NCBI RefSeq assembly: GCF_036636695.1
Contig: NZ_JAVWNW010000017.1
Direction: 5' to 3' (one strand)
DNA from: Anaerorhabdus sp036636695
Lineage (GTDB): Bacteria; Bacillota_I; Bacilli_A; Erysipelotrichales; Erysipelotrichaceae
Length of the DNA stretch: 31,654 nucleotides
Shown here: positions 1-7,862 of the stretch, one piece after another
Layout: each line of letters opens with the position of its first letter
How positions within the stretch are numbered: position 1 is the first letter of the stretch
Translations under genes and position numbers: made by a program
The notes under the pieces: generated by a model
What the model saw: only the letters and a program-made list of their open reading frames with translations
Databases searched by the model: none
What the model was told of the DNA's origin: nothing

Positions 1-96
1 CAATCTCTTTTTCTTTTTATACAAGATGGTATAAAAGTGATGGTGAGTGAGTTTAAATTAGAACTGAACGATGTTATAGTAAGTGTACTAAGATAA
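1..96 (+). CDS. 3' end of an unidentified protein (partial)
   Basis: The first 31 codons of frame 1 are open and end in TAA at 94-96, while the other two forward frames stop earlier. A strong terminator follows 15 bases later, which fits the end of a gene entering from the left. The residues are mixed hydrophobic and charged and contain no motif I recognise, so no function is proposed. Confidence 0.5.
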   Translation, partial: QSLFLFIQDGIKVMVSEFKLELNDVIVSVLR

Positions 97-111
97 GTAG
101 TTCAAAAAGGA

Positions 112-143
112 AAAGAGAGGACCGTTAATCCTCTCTTTCTTTT
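112..143. terminator. Rho-independent terminator, probably bidirectional
   Basis: A perfect 10-bp stem, AAAGAGAGGA (112-121) with TCCTCTCTTT (129-138), has a 7-base loop and is followed by CTTTTC. On the reverse strand the stem is followed by TTTTCC. It would end the gene entering from the left and also the reverse-strand small gene at 168-287. Confidence 0.85.
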
Positions 144-167
144 CGCTACATACTGGAATGTGACTAC

Positions 168-287
168 CTAATCCTTATCTTGGCTCTTTAGTAAATAAAG
201 TAGGATTAGAACTAAAATTAAGTAGTTCATCTTTTTTATGTTTTTCATCACAAGCCAGCCGATAGCGTTCCTATTAAGAAGTGTCAT
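168..287 (-). CDS. small single-span membrane peptide (39 aa)
   Basis: A reverse-strand ORF of 39 residues starts with ATG at 287 behind a near-perfect ribosome binding site, AGGAGG, with a 6-base spacer. Residues 1-20 are basic (Arg6, Lys15, Lys18, Lys19). Residues about 21-33 are almost all Leu/Ile/Val/Tyr and form one short membrane segment; the tail is charged (KSQDKD). The 3' end of the message can fold: CTAATCC pairs with GGATTAG, which includes the stop codon, around an inner CTTTA/TAAAG stem. Size, composition, strong RBS and structured message resemble type I toxin peptides, but no family is recognised. It could also be a small membrane regulator or a chance ORF. The only support for expression is the RBS and the terminator at 112-143. 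Confidence 0.5.
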   Translation of the reverse strand: MTLLNRNAIGWLVMKNIKKMNYLILVLILLYLLKSQDKD

Positions 288-446
288 TGGGCACCTCCTA
301 AACATTTATAGTCAATGAATTCTGTTTTCCTAAAATTAATCAATTATTATTTTATAGTTATTATTCTTTTTGAATTTAAAATATAAGTTAACATATGATT
401 TTATGATAGGTGTAAACATTGTATATATAGTGAACAAAAATAAAAC

Positions 447-474
447 TTGTCTTTTAACTTCGAAAAGTTATGAT
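447..474 (+). promoter_or_regulatory. promoter of the PTS regulator gene, with a palindrome in the spacer
   Basis: The -35 box TTGTCT (447-452) and -10 box TATGAT (469-474) are separated by 16 bases, and the ATG at 504 lies 29 bases downstream. The spacer holds the inverted repeat TAACTT-CGAA-AAGTTA (455-470), a candidate operator. The boxes are visible; their use is inferred. Confidence 0.6.
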
Positions 475-503
475 AGACTTGTATAAGAATAAGGGGAGAT
501 ATC

Positions 504-2597
504 ATGGATAATAAATTATATGCATTGATGAATTTACTCTGCAAAAATACTTATCTAACTTTAAAAGAGATTGAGCAACAAACTTCATGTACAAGAAGGC
601 AGGTTTTATACCGTCTTGATAAAATTAATCAAGAACTTATGAGTGCGAAGATAGAAAAAATAGAAGTGCTTCAATCTGCGATTACAATAACACAAGAGAT
701 ACGTAACAAGTTGAACTCACTTATTCTAGACAACACAGAAAAAGATTATTTTTTGTCTTCAAGAGAACGACAACTTACAATGTATCTTTTAATGTTTATA
801 GAACTGCCATATCTTTCATTGAATCATTTTATAGATAGTTTAAAAGTATCAAAATCAACAGTTTTAAATGAGTTGAAAGAATTAGAGTTAATGTGCAAAG
901 AATATAGTATCGAAGTACGTTATGATCGTAATCGTGGATATTTTATTTATGGGAAAGAATTAGATTTGAGAAGGTTTATGATGATAGAAGTTATTGAAAC
1001 TTTCTCGAAAGAAAATAATGGGAAATTTTTTGACTTGTTTATTGAAGAAAATCATTTGGATATTTTTCAGTATTCTAAATTAGTAATTGATGAGTTGTCA
1101 AAAAAACATGGAATGGAATTTGTAGAAGATCGCCTCGGTGAATTTATTTACATCTTTATTTTTTTGAAAGCAAGAATTGTGAATTGTAGAAACAGTGATA
1201 TTTTTAAAAGTGATATTGATTATTCAACAATAGAGTTAATGAAAACGACTAAAGAGTATGCCTTTGTTTGTGACCTGATTTTGAATTATAAACAAAGTGA
1301 TTGTATCGCTCAAAGTGAAATATTATATTTAACAGCATGGATACTTGGTCTATCAGTAGGGAATCCAGAAGAAGATACTACGGATTGTCTAACAATTGCG
1401 AATATAGTAGAAAGATTAATGTATCGCTTTGAAATCTTAAGTGGTGTTCAATATAAAAATAGTGAAGATATATTTAGAAAGTTATATTGTCATTTAAGAC
1501 CAACATATTATCGCTTGTTGTATCATCTTCCAATTGTGAATCCATTAAAAGAAAAGGTGAAGCAAGAACATTTTAAATTATATACATTGGTATTGGAGAC
1601 AGTAAAACCACTAGAAGCTTTATTTGGTCATCCAATTCCAGAAGATGAAGTTGCTTACTTAACAATGCATTTTGGTGCTATTTACGCAAATCGCGCAATG
1701 GTAAAAATAGGAAATCAAAAAGTAGGACTAATCATTTGTAGTAATGGATTAGGAAGTTCGGCAATTCTTTATTCTGAATTAACTTCGTTATTACCAGAAA
1801 TACATTTCCTAAAACCTTTAGAAAGCAACAACTTAAAGAATGTTGAAGAAGAGTATGATATTGTTTTTTCAACAACATTTATTGATGAAGATGCATTAAA
1901 TGGAAAGCCAATTATTTATGTTCGTCCGGTTATGAATATGCAAGAAAGATATCAAGTGGTTCGTGAAGTTTGTATGAAACTAAAAAATACTTTTAGTAAT
2001 ATTCCTAATATTGAGCAAATAATAAGCATTGTTAAAAAATATGGGACAGTTGAAAATGAAATAGGATTATCCAATGACTTAATTACTTATTTTTCTATGA
2101 CGGAGTATTATGAAGAAAAGAAAGAAAATTTAAAATTATCCGAAATGGCAGATCCTCATTTAATGAATATACAATTAGATGCAGTTGATTGGGAACAAGC
2201 AATTAGAGTGAGTGGAGAAAAACTTGTAGAACACAATTATGCAACTGAAGGATACATTCAAGAAGTAATTGCCACAACAAAAATAAATGGACCTTTCTAT
2301 GTAATAACAACAAACATTGCACTTCCACATGTAAAGACAGAGTACGGTGCACTTAAAATTGGACTTGGAATTACAACACTTAAAACACCAATTTATTTTG
2401 GTGCGAAAGATTTAGATCCAGTAAAATATATTTTCTTTTTGACAGCTTTAGATAATGAAACACATCTCAATGCATTAAGTGAATTAGTTGCACTGTTTAA
2501 TGAAAAAGAGTTTTTTGAAACATTGGATAATGCAAAGAGTCCGCAGGAAATAAGTGATTACATACTCAACTATGAATTAAATAAACTGTCTAAATAA
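504..2597 (+). CDS. PTS-regulated transcriptional regulator (HTH, two PRDs, EIIB, EIIA)
   Basis: This is a 697-residue regulator of the MtlR/LicR type, which activates PTS operons according to their phosphorylation state. Domain order: an N-terminal HTH (about 1-60), a second Mga-type HTH (about 85-150), two PTS regulation domains (about 185-400), a GatB-type EIIB domain with Cys412 in CSNGLGSS, and a C-terminal fructose/ascorbate-type EIIA domain with His609 in ALPH. Both phosphorylatable residues are present, so it can in principle be controlled by the general PTS and the cognate transporter. ATG504 follows an AAGGGGAG site. It lies just upstream of an ascorbate-family PTS on the same strand but has its own terminator, so it is probably a separate unit that controls that PTS. 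Its EIIA domain closely resembles the free-standing IIA encoded next. Confidence 0.92.
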   Translation: MDNKLYALMNLLCKNTYLTLKEIEQQTSCTRRQVLYRLDKINQELMSAKIEKIEVLQSAITITQEIRNKLNSLILDNTEKDYFLSSRERQLTMYLLMFIELPYLSLNHFIDSLKVSKSTVLNELKELELMCKEYSIEVRYDRNRGYFIYGKELDLRRFMMIEVIETFSKENNGKFFDLFIEENHLDIFQYSKLVIDELSKKHGMEFVEDRLGEFIYIFIFLKARIVNCRNSDIFKSDIDYSTIELMKTTKEYAFVCDLILNYKQSDCIAQSEILYLTAWILGLSVGNPEEDTTDCLTIANIVERLMYRFEILSGVQYKNSEDIFRKLYCHLRPTYYRLLYHLPIVNPLKEKVKQEHFKLYTLVLETVKPLEALFGHPIPEDEVAYLTMHFGAIYANRAMVKIGNQKVGLIICSNGLGSSAILYSELTSLLPEIHFLKPLESNNLKNVEEEYDIVFSTTFIDEDALNGKPIIYVRPVMNMQERYQVVREVCMKLKNTFSNIPNIEQIISIVKKYGTVENEIGLSNDLITYFSMTEYYEEKKENLKLSEMADPHLMNIQLDAVDWEQAIRVSGEKLVEHNYATEGYIQEVIATTKINGPFYVITTNIALPHVKTEYGALKIGLGITTLKTPIYFGAKDLDPVKYIFFLTALDNETHLNALSELVALFNEKEFFETLDNAKSPQEISDYILNYELNKLSK

Positions 2598-2613
2598 GTG
2601 ACAGTTTATTTTT
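2583..2613 (+). terminator. terminator after the PTS regulator gene
   Basis: AAACTGTC (2583-2590) pairs with GACAGTTT (2600-2607), followed by ATTTTTTG. The stop codon lies in the loop. It separates the regulator from the PTS operon. Confidence 0.75.
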
Positions 2614-2635
2614 TGTTTAGGTAGGGTAACAAATG

Positions 2636-2665
2636 TTGGACTCAATAAAGATTGTTGTTATTGAG
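2636..2665 (+). promoter_or_regulatory. inverted repeat and possible promoter of the ascorbate-type PTS operon
   Basis: A perfect 8-bp inverted repeat, CTCAATAA (2641-2648) and TTATTGAG (2658-2665), sits 46 bases before the IIA start. TTGGAC (2636-2641) and TATTGA (2659-2664), 17 bases apart, could be a weak promoter overlapping the repeat. A weak promoter with an overlapping palindrome would suit an activator-dependent operon and makes this the likeliest target of the regulator at 504-2597. This is inference. Confidence 0.45.
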
Positions 2666-2711
2666 GATTACGAATAAGATGTAGTTGTAAAAGAAAAAGG
2701 GGTGAGAAAAA

Positions 2712-3155
2712 ATGCTAAAAGACATGGTGAGTGAAAATCTAATCAATTTAAAGATTGAAGCAACTGATTGGCAAGATGCTATACGTAAAGCAGCTAAGCC
2801 ATTAGTAGAAGCAAACAAAATCAAGGAATCCTATGTTGATGGAATTATACGCGCGGTACATGAAATGGGACCTTACTTTGTTTTGACAAAACATGTAGCG
2901 TTGGCTCATTCTAGACCGGAAGATGGAGTAATTGAAGGCGCCATTGGAATCGCTACTCTTGCAACACCAATTGAGTTTGGTAATCAAGATAACGATCCAG
3001 TAAAATACATATTCACGCTATCTGCGGTTGACAACAATGCACATCTATCTGCTTTGAGTGATTTAGCGGGATTATTAGAACAACAAGAATTCTATGATCT
3101 ACTAGATCAATCAAAATGTCCAAAAGAAATACTCGATTATATTAATCAATTATAG
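2712..3155 (+). CDS. PTS EIIA component, ascorbate/mannitol type
   Basis: This 147-residue cytoplasmic phosphocarrier accepts phosphate from HPr and passes it to the IIB encoded next. It is a single EIIA-2 domain of normal length, with the probable phosphorylated His66 in VALAHSRP. The start at 2712 follows GGGGTGAG. It is the first gene of the IIA-IIB-IIC set, 11 bases before IIB. It is similar over its whole length to the C-terminal EIIA domain of the upstream regulator (shared features include DW.(D/E)QAIR, DPVKYIF and HL.ALS.L), which suggests a local duplication. The IIC partner is UlaA-like, so the ascorbate (SgaA/UlaC) branch is likely, but the substrate need not be ascorbate. Confidence 0.9.
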   Translation: MLKDMVSENLINLKIEATDWQDAIRKAAKPLVEANKIKESYVDGIIRAVHEMGPYFVLTKHVALAHSRPEDGVIEGAIGIATLATPIEFGNQDNDPVKYIFTLSAVDNNAHLSALSDLAGLLEQQEFYDLLDQSKCPKEILDYINQL

Positions 3156-3166
3156 GAGGAAGAAAC

Positions 3167-3445
3167 ATGTATAAAGGATTAGTTGCATGTCGTGCTGGTA
3201 TGGGTTCTAGCATGTTGCTTAAGATTAAAGTGGAACAAGTTATCAGTGAACAAAAAATGGATTTACAAGTTGAACATGGAAACTTAGATTCTCTTGTAGG
3301 ATTTAATGGAGATGTTGTAATCACTATGGAAGATGTTGCACATGAAATTGCAAATCAAGTTCCATATGCAATTGGTATACGTAATATCATGGATAAAGAA
3401 GAAATCAAAGCCAAACTTGATGAATTCTTTAATTCAAAAAAATAA
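3167..3445 (+). CDS. PTS EIIB component, ascorbate type
   Basis: This 92-residue cytoplasmic protein has the expected length for UlaB/SgaB. Its phosphocysteine is Cys8 in the loop CRAGMGSS, the EIIB P-loop signature. It receives phosphate from IIA and donates it to the sugar during transport by IIC. The start follows AGGAGG with a 7-base spacer, and it is tightly packed between IIA and IIC, so the three are co-transcribed. Confidence 0.93.
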   Translation: MYKGLVACRAGMGSSMLLKIKVEQVISEQKMDLQVEHGNLDSLVGFNGDVVITMEDVAHEIANQVPYAIGIRNIMDKEEIKAKLDEFFNSKK

Positions 3446-3464
3446 ATAAATAGGAGGATAGAAA

Positions 3465-4751
3465 ATGTTAGATGCAATCTTAGCGCAAACGCGTAATACT
3501 GCACTTATCGTAGGGATAATCGCTTTAGTTGGGTTACTACTACAAAGAAAACCCGCAACAGATGTAATTTCAGGAACAGCTAAAACAATTATGGGATTTA
3601 TGATTTTCAATATTGGCTCAAGTTTTATTGGAACAATCGTTGGAAACTTCACAACATTATTTAATACAGGATTTGGTATTCAAGGTGTAACAACGCAAGT
3701 AGAAGTTGCGACTGCAATGGCACTTGATACGTATGGTACAGAAGTAGCTTTAGTTTTATTAGTAGGATTTGCAGCCAACTTATTGTTTGCTAAATTCACA
3801 CCGTTTAAAGCAATCTTCTTAACAGGACAACACTTCTTATACTTTGCATGTGTATTAGCATTAGTATTTATTGCATTTGATTTACCATCAGTAGTAACAA
3901 TCATTGGTGGAGGTATTATCTTAGGATTCTGCGGAGCAGCACTTCCTACATTATGTCAACCATTCATGAATAAGATAACAGGTGATGACAAATTAGCAAT
4001 GGGTCACTTCAACTGTATTGGATATGCAATCTCTGGGTTGATTGGTAAATTATTTGCGAAATCAAATAAAGAAACTAAATCAGATTCTAGTAGTGTTAAA
4101 TTACCAAAATTCTTCTCATTATTTAGAGATTTCATTTTCTCAATTGCAATCTTCATGGTTGTATTATTCTATATCGCTGTATTTGCTTGTGTAGCTACAG
4201 GAAATCTTGAAGCTGTAACAGCAATGTCAGGAAATGATTTATGGTTTGTATATCCATTATTACAAGGTTTACAATTCGCTGCAGGTATGAGCGTATTGAT
4301 TTATGGGGTTCGTCAATTCATTGCAGAAATTACTGCAGCATTCGTTGCAATTTCTGAAAAATATATTCCTAACTCTAAACCAGCAGTTGACTGTCCAGCG
4401 ATTTTCCCATTCGCTCCAACAGCAGTTGTTATTGGTTTCGTAGGATCATTTGTTGGCGGACTATTTGGAATGTTGCTAATGATTTTATTTAAGAGTCCAG
4501 TTATTATGATTCCAGCTGCCGGTATTTGTTTCTTCTCTGGAGGAACTTGTGGAGTATTCGGGAATGCATATGGTGGATGGAAAGGTGCACTTGCGGGGTC
4601 ATTTGTCATCGGTATTGGATTGGTGGTATTACCATTACTTCTATATCCAGCATTTGCGCAATTAGGTATTTCAGGTGCTAGTTTCCCTAATATCGATTAC
4701 AACATTATTGGTACAGGAATTTACAACGGATTAAAAATATTTATTCACTAA
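3465..4751 (+). CDS. PTS EIIC permease, ascorbate (UlaA/SgaT) family
   Basis: A 428-residue polytopic membrane protein with about ten or more hydrophobic segments and the features of UlaA-type permeases: an N-terminal membrane helix, a Gly-rich TGQHFLYFA region, and a central charged loop (about 195-220) between two transport halves. It forms the membrane channel for a sugar or sugar acid that IIB phosphorylates during uptake. It is somewhat shorter than E. coli UlaA but complete at both ends. The start follows GGAGGAT. The usual L-ascorbate genes (UlaD/E/F/G) do not follow; instead there are pyruvate-type aldolases, so the substrate is probably not ascorbate. Confidence 0.9.
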   Translation: MLDAILAQTRNTALIVGIIALVGLLLQRKPATDVISGTAKTIMGFMIFNIGSSFIGTIVGNFTTLFNTGFGIQGVTTQVEVATAMALDTYGTEVALVLLVGFAANLLFAKFTPFKAIFLTGQHFLYFACVLALVFIAFDLPSVVTIIGGGIILGFCGAALPTLCQPFMNKITGDDKLAMGHFNCIGYAISGLIGKLFAKSNKETKSDSSSVKLPKFFSLFRDFIFSIAIFMVVLFYIAVFACVATGNLEAVTAMSGNDLWFVYPLLQGLQFAAGMSVLIYGVRQFIAEITAAFVAISEKYIPNSKPAVDCPAIFPFAPTAVVIGFVGSFVGGLFGMLLMILFKSPVIMIPAAGICFFSGGTCGVFGNAYGGWKGALAGSFVIGIGLVVLPLLLYPAFAQLGISGASFPNIDYNIIGTGIYNGLKIFIH

Positions 4752-4760
4752 TTTAAGCAG

Positions 4761-4793
4761 ATGAGAACAGGGAAAAATCTCTGTTCTCATTTT
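4761..4793 (+). terminator. intercistronic stem-loop, weak terminator
   Basis: ATGAGAACAG (4761-4770) and CTGTTCTCAT (4781-4790) form a perfect 10-bp stem with a 10-base loop, followed by only TTT then AAAAAG. The short U-tract suggests partial termination or message processing that lowers expression of the aldolase genes relative to the PTS genes. Confidence 0.6.
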
Positions 4794-4809
4794 AAAAAGA
4801 GAGCTATAT

Positions 4810-5586
4810 ATGATTAAAGAAAAAATGAACAATAACTATATCAAAGGATGCTTCATGAAAATTGTAGATAGTACAGCAATGGTTTTTCTAGCGAAAAATG
4901 CAAACTTTGATTTTCTATTCTATGACATGGAACATGCGATGTTTAATTTACAAACAATTCACAATTGTGCTTTGCTGGCAAAATCAAATAACATTGGAAT
5001 ATTTGTAAGAGCACCTGAATGTAGTAAAGGATATGTATCAAGAATACTGGATGCCGGAGCTAATGCAATTATGGTACCAATGGTTGAATCAAGAGAACAA
5101 GCAATAAAATTAAGAGATTGGTCAAAGTATCCGCCATTAGGAAATCGCGGTTATGCAGGAGGTGCAAATACAATGTATGCACCTAGTGGTAACCATGAAA
5201 GTAATATGCTGAACCTTAATAAAGAAACAATAACAATTGCTCAAATAGAAACAGTGCAAGGTATCACACATGTGGAAGAAATTGTTAGTGTTGATGGCAT
5301 AGATGCAATCATTGTAGGACCAGCAGATTTATCAATTTCACTTGGAATACCAGATGGTAAAGATACAATAGAGCTTTATAAAAATATTAAAATTGTTCAA
5401 GACTGTTGCCGAAAGTATCATAAGGCTTTTGGAATTATTGGAAAGCTAGAATTGATGGAACAGTTTAAAGATTATTTACAAATTGCGATTTCAGCGATTG
5501 ATACAAACTGTATTTTGGAAAGCTTAAATCGTTATAACAAAGAATATGATCGACTATTGAAAAAGGAGATACATGATGGAAAATAA
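4810..5586 (+). CDS. HpcH/HpaI-family aldolase
   Basis: A 258-residue class II aldolase of the HpcH/HpaI (2-keto-3-deoxyglucarate aldolase, GarL-like) family, which makes or cleaves 2-keto-3-deoxy acids to pyruvate and an aldehyde using a divalent metal. Visible active-site residues by comparison with HpaI are His42 in DMEHA, Arg67 in VRAP, metal ligand Glu147 in IETVQG and metal ligand Asp173 in GPADLS. Length is normal. The start at 4810 follows AAAGAGAG, and the end overlaps the next gene. It is the first enzyme gene behind the PTS genes. Sequence alone does not give the substrate. Confidence 0.88.
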   Translation: MIKEKMNNNYIKGCFMKIVDSTAMVFLAKNANFDFLFYDMEHAMFNLQTIHNCALLAKSNNIGIFVRAPECSKGYVSRILDAGANAIMVPMVESREQAIKLRDWSKYPPLGNRGYAGGANTMYAPSGNHESNMLNLNKETITIAQIETVQGITHVEEIVSVDGIDAIIVGPADLSISLGIPDGKDTIELYKNIKIVQDCCRKYHKAFGIIGKLELMEQFKDYLQIAISAIDTNCILESLNRYNKEYDRLLKKEIHDGK

Positions 5587-6187
5587 ATTAGATAGTTTCT
5601 TAGATACAGTAAAAAATGAAATCTCTGAAAACATAGAAAATATAAATAAAGAAGACTTAAAAAAAGCAGTAGAAATTATTTTGATTAGTGAGAAAAATGG
5701 AGGAAGACTCCATGTGACAGGGATCGGAAAACCGGGTCATGTTGCAGGATATGTTGCATCACTTTTTTCAAGCACAGGAACACCAGCATATGAATTACAT
5801 GGTACTGAAGCAGTTCATGGTTCAAGTGGTCAAGTGCGTCCAGGAGATGTTGTTATTGCTATATCGAATAGTGGAGAAACTACAGAACTAAAAGCAACAG
5901 TTGAAACATTACATAGAAATGGTGCACATATTATTAGTTGTACCGGAAACAAAAACTCATGGCTGTCAAAAAATTCTGAAGTGTGTTTACTTGCACATGT
6001 TGATAAAGAAGGAGATATATTGAACAAAGCACCACGTGCTTCAATATTATCGGAAATCTTAGTACTACAATCATTGAGCGTATTACTCCAAGATGCTAAA
6101 AATTTAGATTTAAATCAATATGTTAAGTGGCATCCAGGTGGTAGTTTAGGCGAAAGTATTCGTAAGATACAAGAAGGAGATAAATAA
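5573..6187 (+). CDS. SIS-domain sugar-phosphate isomerase (KdsD/GutQ-like)
   Basis: A 204-residue protein with one SIS domain: GIGKPGHVA near residues 46-54, the ISNSGET phosphate-binding loop near 98-104, and the HPGGSLG C-terminal motif of arabinose-5-phosphate isomerases. It lacks the C-terminal CBS domains of KdsD and GutQ, so it resembles stand-alone catabolic forms. It probably interconverts aldose and ketose phosphates made by the PTS. It overlaps the aldolase gene by 14 bases. AAGGAG precedes two adjacent ATGs (5573 and 5576), either of which could be the start. Confidence 0.85.
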   Translation: MMENKLDSFLDTVKNEISENIENINKEDLKKAVEIILISEKNGGRLHVTGIGKPGHVAGYVASLFSSTGTPAYELHGTEAVHGSSGQVRPGDVVIAISNSGETTELKATVETLHRNGAHIISCTGNKNSWLSKNSEVCLLAHVDKEGDILNKAPRASILSEILVLQSLSVLLQDAKNLDLNQYVKWHPGGSLGESIRKIQEGDK

Positions 6188-6188
6188 G

Positions 6189-7085
6189 ATGGAATTCGAA
6201 GGAATCATTACCCCGATTGTTACTCCGTTTACGGATGATACTCAAGTTATTGATTTAAATGAAACAAGAAAATTAGTAAATCGTTTAATTGAAAGAGGTG
6301 TACATGGATTATTTCCACTAGGGACTAATGGTGAATTCCACGTGCTTTCAGAAGAAGAGAAAATAGCATTTGCAAAGACAGTTATTGAAGAAACAAATCA
6401 TCGTGTACCTGTCTATGTTGGAACAGGTGCAAATAGTACACAAGAAGTAATTCGTTTATCGAACATTATGAAAGATTTAGGAGCGGATGCAGTTTCTGTT
6501 GTAACCCCTTATTTCTTGATTCCGACAGATGAAGAAATTGTAAATCATTATAAAATGATTGCGAAAAATGTAGACTTACCAATTATTATTTATAACATTC
6601 CAAAATGTACAGGAATGAACTTATCGGCAGATGTATTAAAACAACTCATCCATTGTCCAAATATTAAAGCGATAAAAGATAGTAGTGGTAATATGGATAA
6701 TTTAAAATCATATATTGAGGCAGTAAAAGGAACAGATATTAAAGTATTAGTTGGATCTGATTCGGCAATTCTTAAAGGACTACAATTAGGTGCACATGGA
6801 GCTGTAGCGGGAACAAGCAATTGTATTACTAAAGAAATTTTAGGAATTTATAATAGTTATAAATCGAATGATTTAGAAAAAGCAAAAGCTTATCAAGATT
6901 CAATTGAACCTTATCGTGCAGTGCTAAAACTTGCGACAACACCAGCAATCATGAAAATGAGTGTAAGTCTTGATGGAAAGGGATGTAATGCAGGACCTGC
7001 TAGATATCCAGTGTCACCCTTGAATGATGAACAAATAGAGAAAGTTAAAGAAGTGATGGAATATTATCACAACTTGGTAATCTAA
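6189..7085 (+). CDS. DapA/NanA-family pyruvate lyase or aldolase
   Basis: A 298-residue (beta/alpha)8 enzyme of the dihydrodipicolinate synthase/N-acetylneuraminate lyase family, full length. The Schiff-base lysine is Lys163 in AIKDSSGN, the catalytic tyrosine is Tyr135 in IIIYNIP, and the pyruvate-binding loop is GTNGE (45-49). The loop differs from the GTTGE of housekeeping DapA: one Thr is replaced by Asn. In this catabolic context it is more likely a 2-keto-3-deoxy-sugar-acid aldolase or dehydratase than a lysine-pathway enzyme. It begins one base after the SIS gene stop and is followed one base later by a KDPG-type aldolase, so translation is coupled. Confidence 0.87.
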   Translation: MEFEGIITPIVTPFTDDTQVIDLNETRKLVNRLIERGVHGLFPLGTNGEFHVLSEEEKIAFAKTVIEETNHRVPVYVGTGANSTQEVIRLSNIMKDLGADAVSVVTPYFLIPTDEEIVNHYKMIAKNVDLPIIIYNIPKCTGMNLSADVLKQLIHCPNIKAIKDSSGNMDNLKSYIEAVKGTDIKVLVGSDSAILKGLQLGAHGAVAGTSNCITKEILGIYNSYKSNDLEKAKAYQDSIEPYRAVLKLATTPAIMKMSVSLDGKGCNAGPARYPVSPLNDEQIEKVKEVMEYYHNLVI

Positions 7086-7086
7086 G

Positions 7087-7719
7087 ATGCTTAAAGCTGA
7101 AACCACAATGCGTATGTACAATACAGGAGCATTAGCGATTGTACGTGTAGAAACAATTGAAAGAGGATTAGAGATAGCTGAAGGTTGTTTAAATGGTGGG
7201 GTTGATGTATTGGAGATTAGTTATACATTGAATAATGCTGGTAAAGTTATTGAGGCAATCGTATCAAGATTTAAAAAAGATATTTGTGTTGGTGCTGGAA
7301 CGGTACTTGATAGTGAAACTGCAAGGCATGCAATACTTTCAGGAGCCCAATTTATTATTGCGCCAAATTATGATGAAGGTGTCGCTAAGATGTGCAATCG
7401 TTATCAAATTCCTTACGCTCCTGGATGTACTTCATTAACAGAAGCAGTAAATGGTTTAACAATGGGTGCTTCATTTATTAAAGCATTCCCAGTTTCTGAT
7501 TTCTACGGGCCTAAATTATGTAAAGTATTTAAAACACCTCTTCCCAATATGCCAATTCTTGCAAGTGGCGGTATAACTTTAGCTAACTTACATGAATGGT
7601 TAGAAAATGGCGTTGATGTTTGTGGCTTTGGTGGATTATTAACTAAAGGTACAAAAGAAGAAATAGCTGAAAATGCTAAAGCAATTAGAGAAATAATATC
7701 TAAGTATAGAAATAAGTGA
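7087..7719 (+). CDS. KDPG/KHG-type aldolase (class I)
   Basis: A 210-residue member of the Eda family, which cleaves 2-keto-3-deoxy-6-phospho-aldonates to pyruvate and glyceraldehyde 3-phosphate. The Schiff-base lysine is Lys132 in FIKAFP, the catalytic base is Glu43 in VLEISY, and the phosphate-site GAGTVLD and ASGGIT motifs are present. No clear ribosome site precedes ATG7087, which lies one base after the upstream stop, so it is probably translated by coupling; later ATGs at 7108 and 7114 are alternatives. It ends the operon. A second Eda-type gene lies at 15749-16366. Confidence 0.9.
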   Translation: MLKAETTMRMYNTGALAIVRVETIERGLEIAEGCLNGGVDVLEISYTLNNAGKVIEAIVSRFKKDICVGAGTVLDSETARHAILSGAQFIIAPNYDEGVAKMCNRYQIPYAPGCTSLTEAVNGLTMGASFIKAFPVSDFYGPKLCKVFKTPLPNMPILASGGITLANLHEWLENGVDVCGFGGLLTKGTKEEIAENAKAIREIISKYRNK

Positions 7720-7746
7720 AACGCTGAGAGGCGTTTTACTTTTTAG
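7719..7746 (+). terminator. terminator of the ascorbate-type PTS/aldolase operon
   Basis: AAACGC (7719-7724) pairs with GCGTTT (7731-7736) across a 6-base loop, followed by TACTTTTTAG. It begins at the last base of the stop codon. Confidence 0.75.
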
Positions 7747-7862
7747 ATTGTAGTTTTGAAGCGGTATGATAAAATATAATTAGTTAAATACACCAATCAT
7801 TTACATCCAAAAAACAATTCATAATTCTAATAATCTGGTATGTTCATGTGAGGATAACAAAT

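Noticed and set aside
410..430. A catabolite response element (cre) near TGTAAACATTGTAT.
   Set aside because: The central CG and the right half-site are missing, so it does not fit the consensus.
6189..7085. A housekeeping dihydrodipicolinate synthase (dapA).
   Set aside because: It sits in a catabolic PTS operon and has GTNGE instead of GTTGE, so a lysine-biosynthesis role is unlikely.
3465..7719. An L-ascorbate utilisation operon.
   Set aside because: The permease is of the ascorbate family, but none of the UlaD, UlaE, UlaF or UlaG enzyme types follows; the enzymes are pyruvate-type aldolases instead.
7846..7862. The sequence TGTGAGGATAACAAAT looks like the E. coli lac operator.
   Set aside because: It lacks two bases of the real operator and simply contains the GTGAGGA ribosome site of the following gene. 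No LacI-type gene is nearby.
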